Assembly (NCBI GenBank): GCA_964404285.1
Contig: CAYOJK010000002.1
Coordinates: 124,001 to 188,000, forward strand
Reading direction: 5' to 3'
Origin: JBASEY01 sp964404285
GTDB lineage: Bacteria > CSSED10-310
DNA: 64,000 bases
In this document: positions 1 through 9,451 of the stretch, one piece after another
Position numbering within the stretch: position 1 is the first letter of the stretch
Layout of the letters: every line of letters begins with the position of its first letter
Notes under the pieces: generated by a model
The model's input: only the letters and a program-made list of their open reading frames with translations
Told to the model about the DNA's origin: nothing
The model's database searches: none
Made by a program: the position numbers and the translations under genes

Positions 1-278
1 TGTCCAGATGCCTCCCATACGGCATTATTCATGATAATCGCAGCGTCCAGACCAACGATATCGAATTTCTCGCCATCAGGTCCTTTATGACCGTTGCCGA
101 CCATCGTGTCCCACCAGAAATCCCGGAGGTTCTTTTTCAATTGAGCTCCAGCCGGGCCGTAATCCCAAAATCCGTTTATTCCACCATAAATCTCGGAAGA
201 CGGAAAAATAAATCCTCGCCTTTTACTGGCGGCTGTAATTTTATCTAAAAGTGACTGTTGTTTTACAGGTTTACTCAT
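1..278 (-). CDS. glyQS: Glycyl-tRNA synthetase, GlyQS type (5' end only)
   Basis: Only the first 92 codons are in the window; the gene runs off the left edge. The N-terminus contains FPSSEIYGGINGFWDYGPAG (about residues 25-44), the hallmark start of the class II, single-chain glycyl-tRNA synthetase family. That enzyme charges tRNA-Gly with glycine in the cytoplasm. The start is the ATG read from 276-278. The 193-base leader upstream contains a small inverted repeat, CAGGT/ACCTG, at 338-351 that could fold in the transcript. The gene is divergent from the unknown gene at 472. The family call is secure; completeness cannot be judged. Confidence 0.93.
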   Translation of the reverse strand, partial: MSKPVKQQSLLDKITAASKRRGFIFPSSEIYGGINGFWDYGPAGAQLKKNLRDFWWDTMVGNGHKGPDGEKFDIVGLDAAIIMNNAVWEASG

Positions 279-471
279 TTAGATCCCTTTCTCCAGTTCG
301 TTCAAATTGTTTTATCTACGCTCTCTCTAATATAAATCAGGTGATTACCTGGCCGGAAAATTTAACTGATAAGTGGTTTACTCGCAAGTCAAGTACCTAA
401 TTCTTAGCTTTTTGCTATTCTTTAAGTTAGCTCTTTAAAGCAGATTTGATTATTTCCATAACAAGGTTTTC

Positions 472-1053
472 TTGCTAAAGTTTGAGTTGGGTTTTAATGC
501 AATGCTGGATAAAAAAATACAAGCTAATATGAAATTCCGCCTTTTAATTGAAGGGAGTAGAAGGCAAAATTCAGAAGTATTAGATTATTTCAAACTGGTC
601 TATCAGTCATGTTTTGGTCTTGCACATATGATCGAGAATAAAAACAAATTCGATTATTACCTAAACGAAGAAATGAGAAGTGTTCCAGCTTCGCAAGATA
701 TAATGCTTATTGAGCCTATAACAATTTATGAATCCATCGCACGTGTCAATCTTTCACGTTTTAGATTCGAAGGTCTGAATATCCAAAAACTGACTGATGT
801 ATGTTTGAAAACGGCAACTGATTTTAAAAAGGCGTCAAAGAATGACTTCCTGAACTGCATTGATCACTTGGCAATTATTTTAGTTAAACCGCCCTTTAAC
901 TTTGAAGACAATGCTGTGCTTTCACTGATAGACTCATATAACTTAGATTTGTTGCCGCCCTTCCATCATTCACCTGCTTATTCTATTCACTATAATCCGC
1001 ATTACAGGCTGGTTATACCGGAATTATTTAAAGAAAGATTTGAAAAAATCTAG
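472..1053 (+). CDS. Hypothetical protein, 193 aa, unrecognised
   Basis: I do not recognise this protein. It is soluble-looking, with no signal peptide or membrane segment, and carries many aromatic and charged residues. The C-terminal part (about residues 150-193) has a His/Tyr/Pro-rich stretch, PPFHHSPAYSIHYNPHYR. Two starts are possible: TTG at 472, with AAGG five bases upstream, or ATG at 502 (MLDKKIQ), whose upstream region lacks a clear ribosome site. It lies between divergent glyQS and the glycosidase gene and has no obvious operon partner. Length and codon quality suggest a real gene, but function is unknown. Confidence 0.6.
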   Translation: MLKFELGFNAMLDKKIQANMKFRLLIEGSRRQNSEVLDYFKLVYQSCFGLAHMIENKNKFDYYLNEEMRSVPASQDIMLIEPITIYESIARVNLSRFRFEGLNIQKLTDVCLKTATDFKKASKNDFLNCIDHLAIILVKPPFNFEDNAVLSLIDSYNLDLLPPFHHSPAYSIHYNPHYRLVIPELFKERFEKI

Positions 1054-1086
1054 GCGATTGAATAGTCAGGGCATAAGATCTTTCAT

Positions 1087-1095
1087 TGATATAAT
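1087..1095 (+). promoter_or_regulatory. Extended -10 promoter for the GH13 gene
   Basis: The sequence TGATATAAT is a perfect extended -10 element (TGn-TATAAT). No good -35 lies at the expected spacing, as usual for extended -10 promoters. It would give an untranslated leader of about 75 bases before the ATG at 1178. Sequence match only. Confidence 0.45.
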
Positions 1096-1177
1096 GTTTT
1101 CATGATTCAAAAATTCATGTAGTCTGTCACCTCGGATCACTTCGACTGATCATTTCGCTAACCAGGATATTTTTTAA

Positions 1178-4100
1178 ATGGCGTTTCCATCAGAGCAATT
1201 TCAAATACTAAATATTCATCGATCAGCAATTGAAAAGTATTCTCTTCAGTCTGTCTTAAATCTTTCATTTAGCGCTTCAACTGTCGAACGACTGGAATGG
1301 GCACAAGAATCCACCAACAAAATCAACTCTATTCGTACAGCAACTAATGAAGAATCAATGGTTTCACATGCAGACCTTTATGCACTATCTCTTCTACAAG
1401 AATCTTATCTCCGTTTATTATTTGCTTTTAAATCTGAAACGAAAAATCTCCGTTTAACCGATATTATTGAAAAAATAGAAAAATCTATCGGATACGATCA
1501 GTATCAAAATACAATTAGATTCTTCAATGAAGAGTATCCTGATGCCTTTTTGAATGTTCTCATGCACAAACCAACTAAGGTTTTGTCGGTTTCCGAGCTT
1601 TTATTCCAAAAAATGCTGGTAACCTGGTTTCATTCTATCAATCCTGCTGCTTCAACTTTTTCAGAATTTTTTGATCTGGGCGATCTGAGTGAATCAACCT
1701 CTTGGGTTGATTGGAAACAGGAAGTCGAACAGTCTTTTAAAAAACTTTATTTCGATGAGAATAAGAGCAAGTCCTTATTTGATTTGTTGCTTGAACCCAT
1801 GCGTGCTTCTCCAGCTTCTTTTGAGGGTCAATTACGTTATATCGCTGAACATTGGCAAGGCTTCTTGGGTGATTTTCGTATCGAGTTGCTTAAAGGCGCT
1901 GATTCGATTCGTGAGGTTCACAAGCCTAGATTTGGAGGGCCGGGACCATCGTTAGTGCCGGATTTTGACGTTCACTGGGACGATTTTGAAGCTTTCAGCG
2001 AAGACCATGACTGGATGTCTGAACTGGTTTTATTGGCAAAAAACGTCTATGTCTGGCTCGAACAACTGAGCCGTGAATATGGTTACGCCATCACAACCCT
2101 GGATGCTATACCGGATGATGCTCTGCATACATTCGCCAAGCGCGGATTCAACGGCTTATGGCTGATCGGTTTGTGGTCAAGAAGTCGTGCATCCGAGCGA
2201 ATAAAACAACTCTGTGGGAACCCTGAAGCCGCCGCATCGGCTTATGCCATCTATGATTACTCAATCGCCGAAGAGCTTGGGGGAAAAGCCGCTTTTGAGA
2301 CTCTAAAAGAACGTGCTAGGAAATATGGTATCAGGATGGCGGGAGACATGGTACCCAACCACATGGGTATCGATTCCAATTGGGTTTGTGAGCATCCCGA
2401 TTGGTTTATATCAATGGATCACAAACCTTTCCCACATTATTCTTTTAATGGTATAGATTTGTCTTCACAGCCAAACTGCTCTATTTATCTTGAAGATCAT
2501 TATTATACCAGAAGCGATGCCGCTGTTGTTTTCAAGCATGTTGACCATGCTTCGGGTCAAACACGATATATTTATCACGGAAATGATGGCACTGGGCTTC
2601 CCTGGAACGATACGGCACAACTGGATTATCTTCAGGCTGACGTTAGAGAAAAAATAATACAGACAATACTGGATGTCACTAAAATATTTCCGATTATTCG
2701 GTTCGATGCCGCAATGACTCTTGCCAAACAGCATTTTCATCGGCTTTGGTACCCTGAGCCCGGCTCAGGTGGAGATATTGCCACGCGAAGTTGGTTCGGT
2801 ATTTCCAAACATGAACTCGATCAATATATTCCAATAGAATTCTGGCGTGAAGTCGTTGATCGAGTAGCTGTTCATGCCCCCGGCACCCTGCTGCTGGCCG
2901 AAGCGTTTTGGCTGATGGAAAGCTATTTCGTTCGAACATTGGGAATGCATCGAGTCTATAACAGCTCCTTTATGAACATGTTGGCAAAAGAAGAAAATGC
3001 CAAGTATCGAAATGTCATCAAACAAACGATTGCTTTCGACCCTGAGATTTTAAAGCGTTATGTTAACTTCATGAACAATCCCGACGAAGAACCTGCTGCT
3101 ATTCAATTTGGTAAAGGGGATAAATATTTCGGTATCTGTGCGATGATGAGCACTATGCCGGGTTTACCACTGTTTGGTCATGGCCAATTTGAAGGTTTTG
3201 AAGAAAAATATGGAATGGAATACCGCCGATCCTATTGGAATGAATCACCGGATCCCGGTTTCGTCGCTCATCATGAACGAATAATCACCCCTTTGCTGAA
3301 AAATCGAAGACTGTTTGCGAATGTCACTCATTTTCGCTTATATGATTTTATCAAAAACAATCACCACGTTGATGAAAATGTCTTTGCTTATTCAAATTAT
3401 TCCGGCAATAGCGGAATGTTATTTATTTTTAACAATAGTAATCGAGCTACAGAAGGCGCCATACAATTGTGCAGTAAATGGAGAACGAAAACCCTACCTG
3501 ATGAGGATTGTCTACTTGAGGAAACATTAGGCGAAGCGCTGGCTCTATCAGGGAAGCCAAATCGTTATGTCAAATTTTATGATGTCATTACACAGCGTTG
3601 GTTTTTACGGAACAGTTCAGCTTTAATGCAATCAGGATTTCATTGCCACCTGAACCCTTATCAATTCCATGTGTATGTTGATTTTTCAGAGCTCGATGAC
3701 ACTGATGACCATAAGTATCAAAAGCTTGAAAACCACCTGCGAGGTTCCGGGTGTATTGATTTGGAAGAAGAATGGATTGATTTACAGCATCACTCTTATT
3801 TTAAGGTTGTGAGCCTGTTTTTTACCGAAGAAATTATAAAAGATTTTGAAAAACTCATACGAACCGACTTTTCATCAAGCAAATGTGCGGAAACAGATTG
3901 TTGGAAATCATTGAGAATAAATCTTGAAAAACCTGCGATTGAATCGGCGAAGTTTTTATCGACTGAAGAAAATAGTATTCATACGGATGATATATTGGAT
4001 TCCATTTTTAATTTAATAGATAAAGATCGTCTTGTGTTCTATTGTAATCAGAACCCTTTTCCAACTTCTGATCGGTTGAACATACTTTGGCACGGCTTAA

Positions 4101-4504
4101 TTCAAATAGGCTTAAGAAAGGCATTGTTAAGGTTTGACATCGACAATGATTCATTTAACTATCTTTGGAGGCTACTAAAAGTCAGGCTTTTAGAAATGGG
4201 AATTGATGATAAAACTGCATCTTCAATAGCTAAGGTAACTGATCGGTTCACAGAAATAATCACTTTGGATGAATCTTTTGAAGCAAAGAATTTTATTCTT
4301 TTAACTGAGACACAAAGCTGGATTCAGCTCAATGTTTACCATGGAATCCGCTATTTCAATAAAGAGGCGTTTGAGGAGTTGTTAGCATGGGGTGTTTTCT
4401 GGGGAGCGTTTAGTAAGGAGACCTATCGGAATTTAATCGATTTAGCCTACCAATCAGGCTATAAATATGAAGAATTTCTTGACGGACAGAAATCAAAACC
4501 ATAA
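1178..4504 (+). CDS. Large GH13 (alpha-amylase superfamily) glycosidase or transglycosidase
   Basis: This 1108-residue protein has a GH13 barrel in its middle (about residues 300-720). Region I is DMVPNH (390-395). Region II is IIRFDAAM with predicted nucleophile D510. Region III is LLAEAFW with predicted acid/base E575. Region IV reads FMNNPDEE with stabilising D636. The usual NHD of region IV is replaced by NPD, as in the maltosyltransferase GlgE, which has TPD. The barrel is preceded by about 300 residues of unrecognised, mostly helical sequence and followed by about 350 residues including a possible beta domain. There is no signal peptide, so it is probably cytoplasmic and acts on alpha-glucan or a phosphosugar derivative. 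Substrate is unknown. The ATG at 1178 follows CAGGA. Confidence 0.85.
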   Translation: MAFPSEQFQILNIHRSAIEKYSLQSVLNLSFSASTVERLEWAQESTNKINSIRTATNEESMVSHADLYALSLLQESYLRLLFAFKSETKNLRLTDIIEKIEKSIGYDQYQNTIRFFNEEYPDAFLNVLMHKPTKVLSVSELLFQKMLVTWFHSINPAASTFSEFFDLGDLSESTSWVDWKQEVEQSFKKLYFDENKSKSLFDLLLEPMRASPASFEGQLRYIAEHWQGFLGDFRIELLKGADSIREVHKPRFGGPGPSLVPDFDVHWDDFEAFSEDHDWMSELVLLAKNVYVWLEQLSREYGYAITTLDAIPDDALHTFAKRGFNGLWLIGLWSRSRASERIKQLCGNPEAAASAYAIYDYSIAEELGGKAAFETLKERARKYGIRMAGDMVPNHMGIDSNWVCEHPDWFISMDHKPFPHYSFNGIDLSSQPNCSIYLEDHYYTRSDAAVVFKHVDHASGQTRYIYHGNDGTGLPWNDTAQLDYLQADVREKIIQTILDVTKIFPIIRFDAAMTLAKQHFHRLWYPEPGSGGDIATRSWFGISKHELDQYIPIEFWREVVDRVAVHAPGTLLLAEAFWLMESYFVRTLGMHRVYNSSFMNMLAKEENAKYRNVIKQTIAFDPEILKRYVNFMNNPDEEPAAIQFGKGDKYFGICAMMSTMPGLPLFGHGQFEGFEEKYGMEYRRSYWNESPDPGFVAHHERIITPLLKNRRLFANVTHFRLYDFIKNNHHVDENVFAYSNYSGNSGMLFIFNNSNRATEGAIQLCSKWRTKTLPDEDCLLEETLGEALALSGKPNRYVKFYDVITQRWFLRNSSALMQSGFHCHLNPYQFHVYVDFSELDDTDDHKYQKLENHLRGSGCIDLEEEWIDLQHHSYFKVVSLFFTEEIIKDFEKLIRTDFSSSKCAETDCWKSLRINLEKPAIESAKFLSTEENSIHTDDILDSIFNLIDKDRLVFYCNQNPFPTSDRLNILWHGLIQIGLRKALLRFDIDNDSFNYLWRLLKVRLLEMGIDDKTASSIAKVTDRFTEIITLDESFEAKNFILLTETQSWIQLNVYHGIRYFNKEAFEELLAWGVFWGAFSKETYRNLIDLAYQSGYKYEEFLDGQKSKP

Positions 4505-4566
4505 TGTTTGTTCCGCGATGATAGCATCGTCGATCTAATTTTTATTACAAAACAAGGAGGTATCTT

Positions 4567-6033
4567 ATGGGTATATTGTCACATTTGGAACCGGGACATG
4601 TATGGGAGCATTTTGAAAACATTTGCAACATCCCGCATCCCTCATATCATGAAGAGAAAGTTGCTCAGTACATTATCAATCAGGCTGAAAAGCATGGGTA
4701 TAAAAGTCGGCGAGACAAGATAGGTAATGTCATTATCGATGTGCCGGCAACCCGTGGATATGAGAATAGCCCGATTGTAGCGCTTCAAGGGCATATGGAC
4801 ATGGTTCCTGTCGCTGCACAGGGTGTTGAGCATGATTTTTTGAAAGACCCTATCAAGGTTAGGATAGATGGTGATTTTGTAAAAGCGACCGGTACGACTC
4901 TTGGCGCTGATAATGGAATAGGTGTTGCCTTGATGTTGGGAATCCTCGATGATCCGAAAGCTGCTCATGGTCCATTGGAATTGTTCTTTACGATAAATGA
5001 GGAGTCCGGTATGGATGGTGCGCATAATACAGAGCCAGGTTTTGTAAAAGGCCGGATACTGATTAATTTGGATACCGAGGAATGGGGTCAGTATTATATT
5101 TCTTGTGCCGGTGGGGGAGACTCTATAATTACGCTCAAACTTAACCATGTTGAAAAAGGCTGCGCATGTAAAGTTGCTTCATTGAAAGTAAAAGTCAGCG
5201 GTTTACGCGGCGGCCACTCTGGAATAGAGATCAACAATGGTTTTGCTAGTGGTAACAAGGCGCTTGCAAGAATTCTCGATGCCGCCTGGGAAGCTGGAGA
5301 ATTTCACTTGAAATCTATCAAAGGTGGAAACAAACGAAATTCGATTTCTGATGGCGCTGAAGCGACACTTTGTTTGGAACATGGAAATGCCGTCGCTTTC
5401 AAGAAAGCAGTTGCTGAAACGGCTGAAGTGTTAAGATTAGAATATGAAAAAACCGAACCAAATTTCATGGTGGAAATTACTGAAGAATCCGATGGTCATC
5501 GCTGTATGACTCTTGAAACCACTCGCTCTATTTTGAATTTATTAATCGCGTTACCTCATGGCGTGATCAGTATGAGCCCTGAAGTAGCAGGTTTGGTAGA
5601 GACGTCCACAAACCTCGGCTTGATCAATACGGATGAAAAAAGTGTTAAAGTTTCAATGCTGACACGCTCTGCAGTAACCTCCAGCCTATTTGCTGTTAAA
5701 AAACAAATCAAAACCATTGCCGGCCTAGTTGGAGCTGAAGTTGAAGAGCCCAGAGGATATCCTGGATGGAAACCCAATATGGATTCCAAATTGCTAAATA
5801 TTGCTCTTGATGTATTCAGGGAAAAATATGGTAAAACTCCTGAAATTAAAGCTATTCATGCCGGACTTGAATGTGGATTGTTCAGTGAGAAATTGCCAGG
5901 TGTCGACATGCTGTCCATTGGGCCGGAAATGCATTATGTTCACAGTCCAAATGAAGAGCTGAATATTCCTTCAGTTCCGAAAACATTTGACTTACTGCTA
6001 GACCTCATTGAAGCTGTTGCTAAAAGGTATTGA
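4567..6033 (+). CDS. pepD: Aminoacyl-histidine dipeptidase (M20 family, PepD-like)
   Basis: At 488 residues this matches cytosolic PepD, a metal-dependent peptidase that hydrolyses Xaa-His and many other dipeptides. The metal site is visible: GHMDMV (H76, D78), GADNGIG (D115) and NEESGMDG (catalytic E145 and ligand E146), plus IHAGLECG near the C-terminus. A strong ribosome site AAGGAGG (4554-4560) lies six bases before the ATG. The gene follows the glycosidase by about 60 bases and its stop is next to the GTG of the DUF362 gene, so the latter two are probably co-transcribed. Confidence 0.93.
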   Translation: MGILSHLEPGHVWEHFENICNIPHPSYHEEKVAQYIINQAEKHGYKSRRDKIGNVIIDVPATRGYENSPIVALQGHMDMVPVAAQGVEHDFLKDPIKVRIDGDFVKATGTTLGADNGIGVALMLGILDDPKAAHGPLELFFTINEESGMDGAHNTEPGFVKGRILINLDTEEWGQYYISCAGGGDSIITLKLNHVEKGCACKVASLKVKVSGLRGGHSGIEINNGFASGNKALARILDAAWEAGEFHLKSIKGGNKRNSISDGAEATLCLEHGNAVAFKKAVAETAEVLRLEYEKTEPNFMVEITEESDGHRCMTLETTRSILNLLIALPHGVISMSPEVAGLVETSTNLGLINTDEKSVKVSMLTRSAVTSSLFAVKKQIKTIAGLVGAEVEEPRGYPGWKPNMDSKLLNIALDVFREKYGKTPEIKAIHAGLECGLFSEKLPGVDMLSIGPEMHYVHSPNEELNIPSVPKTFDLLLDLIEAVAKRY

Positions 6034-6035
6034 TT

Positions 6036-7196
6036 GTGTCGCCGCCGAGGAATCTTCAGCCTTCTAAAGTCGCTGTCGTGCGCTGTGATTCCTATGATGC
6101 AAAAAGTGTAGAAAAAGCCGTCGCCCAGGGTATGGAAATCTTGGGCGACGTTTGCGATTTGTTTTATCAAGATGAAACCATATTGCTAAAGCCTAATCTT
6201 CTTCAGGCAGCCAGTCCTGAAAAAGCTGTCTGTGTTCATCCGGAAATTTTTCGCGCAGTCGCCTTATACCTAAAAAACAGAAACCTAAATCTGACTTATG
6301 GGGATTCACCGGCATCTGCAAACCCTAACCATGCCGCCCGGATAAGTGGCATAGCAGATGTTGCTGAAACACTTGATATCCCTTTGGCAGATTTCAAAAC
6401 CGGCCTTCCCGTATCAACTCCAGCTAATTGCCATGTAAAGAAATTTGAACTGGCAACCGGAGTAGTGGATGCAGATGGGGTTGTCTCGATAAGTAAACTC
6501 AAAACCCATACTTTCACTACAATGACCGGTGCTATCAAAAATATGTTTGGTTGTATTCCAGGTTTACGTAAAGCGGAATTTCACGCCAAATTTCCCGATC
6601 CAGACAGTTTTTCCCGAATGCTTGTCGAGTTAGCTCTAACGGTCAAACCCCGCTTGCATATCATGGATGGAATCGTTGGGATGGAAGGAGATGGTCCGGG
6701 ATCAGGAAATCCGCGAAAAATGAATGCTTTATTCTTCTCAACTGATCCTGTTGCATTGGATGCAGCAGCATTTGGGATAACCGGCCTGTCAGCGGATAAA
6801 ATTCCTGTTTTAAAACACGGCCAACTGCTTGGCCTGGGAACATGGGAAAATTATATTACAGTAGGGGATGACATTTCTTCACTTGTGGTTCATGACTTCC
6901 GGCACCCTTCCACACACTATCGTAGACACAATGATTTGGCAGTCAAAATGTTTCGAAAATGGATTCTTCCTTATATGCGGATAGATTCTGAACGATGTTC
7001 ACGCTGTGGCCAATGTGTCGCTATCTGCCCAATGAATCCAAAAGCTGTTTTTTTTAAACAGAAATCCTTACCACCCTCATATAAAGGCAACCGGTGTATT
7101 CGTTGCTTTTGTTGTCAAGAAGTCTGTCCTGAGCATGCGATTGATTTTATGACGCCCCTGCTTGGTAAAATTCTGCATTTTATATCCCGAAACTGA
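6036..7196 (+). CDS. DUF362 domain protein with C-terminal 2x[4Fe-4S] ferredoxin domain
   Basis: The first ~290 residues match the DUF362 family. The C-terminus carries two cluster-binding motifs, CSRCGQCVAICP and CIRCFCCQEVCP, each expected to hold a [4Fe-4S] cluster. Such proteins are thought to be cytoplasmic electron-transfer or maturation factors; no specific reaction is established for this one. I prefer GTG at 6036 because AAAAGG lies eight bases upstream. A TTG at 6030 would overlap the pepD stop and sit too close to the ribosome site. It is probably co-transcribed with pepD. Confidence 0.85.
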   Translation: MSPPRNLQPSKVAVVRCDSYDAKSVEKAVAQGMEILGDVCDLFYQDETILLKPNLLQAASPEKAVCVHPEIFRAVALYLKNRNLNLTYGDSPASANPNHAARISGIADVAETLDIPLADFKTGLPVSTPANCHVKKFELATGVVDADGVVSISKLKTHTFTTMTGAIKNMFGCIPGLRKAEFHAKFPDPDSFSRMLVELALTVKPRLHIMDGIVGMEGDGPGSGNPRKMNALFFSTDPVALDAAAFGITGLSADKIPVLKHGQLLGLGTWENYITVGDDISSLVVHDFRHPSTHYRRHNDLAVKMFRKWILPYMRIDSERCSRCGQCVAICPMNPKAVFFKQKSLPPSYKGNRCIRCFCCQEVCPEHAIDFMTPLLGKILHFISRN

Positions 7197-7321
7197 AATT
7201 TGTGCTTTTTTTTGTCCCATCAATCCAATATATATCTATTTTTTTGACGACAAAAACCCTCTCCGAAATTTGATGTTCTACACAAATAAAATCTTGTTTT
7301 GTTATAATTTTAAACGTTTCA

Positions 7322-7355
7322 AAAAATTGAATCTCGAATCACTCTTTCAATTTTT
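7322..7355. terminator. Bidirectional terminator between convergent genes
   Basis: A perfect 10-bp inverted repeat (AAAAATTGAA at 7322-7331, TTCAATTTTT at 7346-7355) surrounds a 14-base loop. A-runs and T-runs lie on the outer ends, so it could stop transcripts from both sides. It overlaps the last codons of rsmI. The stem is AT-only and therefore weak. Confidence 0.5.
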
Positions 7356-8220
7356 CTAACTGGATTAATTCCAGCAATCGTTTATACACCTTCCTGAAAG
7401 GTAGCCCTTGTTCATCAGCTACGGCCTGTGCAATATCTCTTTTCGAGTTTTTATCGGACCACATATTTCTTAATGCGCTATCCAGAGATAGATTATCAAC
7501 AATATGGGCTTGGGGACTTTCTGGTGCAATCACAATCGTGATTTCGCCTTTGATATTTTCGATATTTGCGAAAACATCCTCAATCAGGCCGATAATTCTT
7601 TCCGGATTTCCCCTAATGATTTGTTCATGAATTTTAGTCATTTCACGGCATACACACAGGTTACGGTTAGGTATGTATTCTAAAGACTCTTTTAAAAATC
7701 TACTAAAGCGATGGGGAGCTTCAAATACGATTATGGCCCGAGTCTCACTCTTTATTTGCTCCCATCTTTTTAAACGATCGGATTTCTTTTTCGGCAAAAA
7801 TCCTTCAAAACAAAAACGGTCGATTGCTAAACCCGATAAAGCAATCGACCCTGTCACAGCAGAGGGACCGGGAACCAATTGAACGGGTAAATTCAAATCA
7901 TGACATTTTGATACCAATTGGTAGCCAGGATCGGAAATACATGGCATGCCGCCATCCGTAACTAATGCTACTGACGCCCCTTTGGCGATATGTTCAAGTA
8001 TTTGTGGAATTGCTTGCCCCACGTTGTGTTCATGACAAGAAATCAACTGTTTGGATAATCCAAGATGCGTCAATAATTTTCGTGTTCTTCGAGTGTCTTC
8101 GGCGGCAATTACATGTGATTTTTTGAATGTCTCGATCGCTCTATGGGAAAGATCATTCAAATTCCCGATTGGCGTTCCTACAACGAACAAGACTCCTTTT
8201 TCCTTATCCATCTCATTCAA
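7339..8220 (-). CDS. rsmI: 16S rRNA (cytidine-1402-2'-O)-methyltransferase RsmI
   Basis: This enzyme 2'-O-methylates C1402 of 16S rRNA in the decoding centre, using SAM. The 293-residue protein has the tetrapyrrole-methylase fold signatures: GTPIGNLNDLS near the N-terminus, EDTRRTRKLL, SDGG-like VTDGGMPCISDPG, and PGPSAV. The C-terminal tail has the helical SDKNSKRDIAQAVA region typical of full-length RsmI. The start is probably TTG at 8220, with GTGAGG eight bases upstream; an ATG three codons later (8211) is the alternative. It is divergent from the sigma factor gene and converges on the DUF362 gene. Confidence 0.93.
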   Translation of the reverse strand: MNEMDKEKGVLFVVGTPIGNLNDLSHRAIETFKKSHVIAAEDTRRTRKLLTHLGLSKQLISCHEHNVGQAIPQILEHIAKGASVALVTDGGMPCISDPGYQLVSKCHDLNLPVQLVPGPSAVTGSIALSGLAIDRFCFEGFLPKKKSDRLKRWEQIKSETRAIIVFEAPHRFSRFLKESLEYIPNRNLCVCREMTKIHEQIIRGNPERIIGLIEDVFANIENIKGEITIVIAPESPQAHIVDNLSLDSALRNMWSDKNSKRDIAQAVADEQGLPFRKVYKRLLELIQLEKLKE

Positions 8221-8349
8221 TATGAGATCCTCACTTTCACGCCTATTTTAAGAGAATGGCAAAAAACAGCAAGAAAGTATTGATTACTTTCTCTTAAATA
8301 AAGCTTCTGATTTAAAGATTTTAAAAGTGATAATTAACAGTTTGGAAAG

Positions 8350-8376
8350 TTGACTTTGTGTATTTATGCTTATAGC
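8350..8376 (+). promoter_or_regulatory. Candidate sigma-70 promoter for the sigma factor gene
   Basis: TTGACT (8350-8355) is followed after 15 bases by TATAGC (8371-8376). The spacer is short of the ideal 17, so the match is moderate. It would give a leader of about 35-40 bases before the ATG at 8417. Confidence 0.35.
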
Positions 8377-8416
8377 ATTGATAAGATATTAAACGAGTAG
8401 AATTGGTAGAAGCGCA

Positions 8417-9436
8417 ATGACTGACGAAGAAAAAAAAGATGGTTTTTTCCAACATCCCAACCCTGACTTGGTTGAGGATGAAGATACTGATAACGATACA
8501 ATAACTCGTACCGGTGACATTCATTATGGATCCGACACCATTCGCCTTTATTTCCAGGAGCTTGGCGCCTATTCACCGTTATCTCGAGAACAAGAAATCA
8601 CTTTTGCCACTGAGATAGCTGAAGCTGCTACACGATTAAATATGCTACTCAGTCAAACTCGCGCTGAACCGAACGAAGATTTAGAGAATCAAATTGCAGA
8701 AGCTCAGATTGTTTTCAACGAAAGAATTAACAGGCTGGTCAGAGCCAATTTACGTCTGGTGATTGCCATTGCCAAACGCTATATCAATCGTGGGCTACCT
8801 TTTTCTGATTTGATGCAGGAAGGTAATATCGGTTTGATGAAGGCTGCAGAACGCTTTGATCCATCAAGGGGCTTTCGTTTTTCGACATATGCCACCTGGT
8901 GGATTCGACAGGCTATAACGCGTGCTATCAGCGAGTATTCGAGGACAATACGTATTCCTGTACATTTGAATGACACGATTAGCAAAATTGCGAAATTCAC
9001 GAATGTATTTATTCAGAACAATCAGCGCTTTCCTAGTTTCAAAGAAATTGCTGATGAACTGAATCTGGCAGAAGACCGTGTCGCCCGCATTATTAATCTT
9101 TTACAAACGCCTTTTCCTCTGGAATCAAACCTCAGAGACTATGAAAATTTCAAACTTGCCGATATCTTGCCCGATGAAAATGCTGAGATTCCCATAAATG
9201 GAGCGGAACGACAGGAACTTCGTGAGCTGGTCAATGCAGCCTTGACCCCACTGAGTGAGAGAGAGCAGAGGGTGTTGCGCCTGAGATTTGGTATTGAAGA
9301 CGGGGTTGACCACACTTTGGAAGGAATAGGAAAAATTCTTGGCCTGACGCGAGAGCGAATTCGTCAAATCGAATCAAATGCATTGAGAAAACTTCGCCGC
9401 AAAGAAGGACTCCCATTTGAGGATTATGGGTATTGA
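8417..9436 (+). CDS. RNA polymerase sigma-70 factor (RpoD/RpoS group, no region 1.1)
   Basis: At 339 residues this has region 1.2 (DTIRLYFQELG), region 2 (IVRANLRLVIAIAKRY-like, then LPFSDLMQEGNIGLMKAAE and FSTYATWWIRQAI, the -10 recognition helix), region 3, and region 4 with the -35 helix-turn-helix LGLTRERIRQIESNALRKL. The N-terminus is an acidic 40-residue tail instead of a full region 1.1. It could be the primary sigma factor, as short RpoDs exist in some phyla, or an RpoS-like second factor. The sequence alone does not decide. It lies 15 bases upstream of polA. Confidence 0.92.
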   Translation: MTDEEKKDGFFQHPNPDLVEDEDTDNDTITRTGDIHYGSDTIRLYFQELGAYSPLSREQEITFATEIAEAATRLNMLLSQTRAEPNEDLENQIAEAQIVFNERINRLVRANLRLVIAIAKRYINRGLPFSDLMQEGNIGLMKAAERFDPSRGFRFSTYATWWIRQAITRAISEYSRTIRIPVHLNDTISKIAKFTNVFIQNNQRFPSFKEIADELNLAEDRVARIINLLQTPFPLESNLRDYENFKLADILPDENAEIPINGAERQELRELVNAALTPLSEREQRVLRLRFGIEDGVDHTLEGIGKILGLTRERIRQIESNALRKLRRKEGLPFEDYGY

Positions 9437-9451
9437 TACGGGAGTATAGTT

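Noticed and set aside
4516..4540. CGATG/CATCG hairpin after the glycosidase gene as a terminator
   Set aside because: The stem is only five pairs, and the T-run starts about nine bases after it. Too weak to call.
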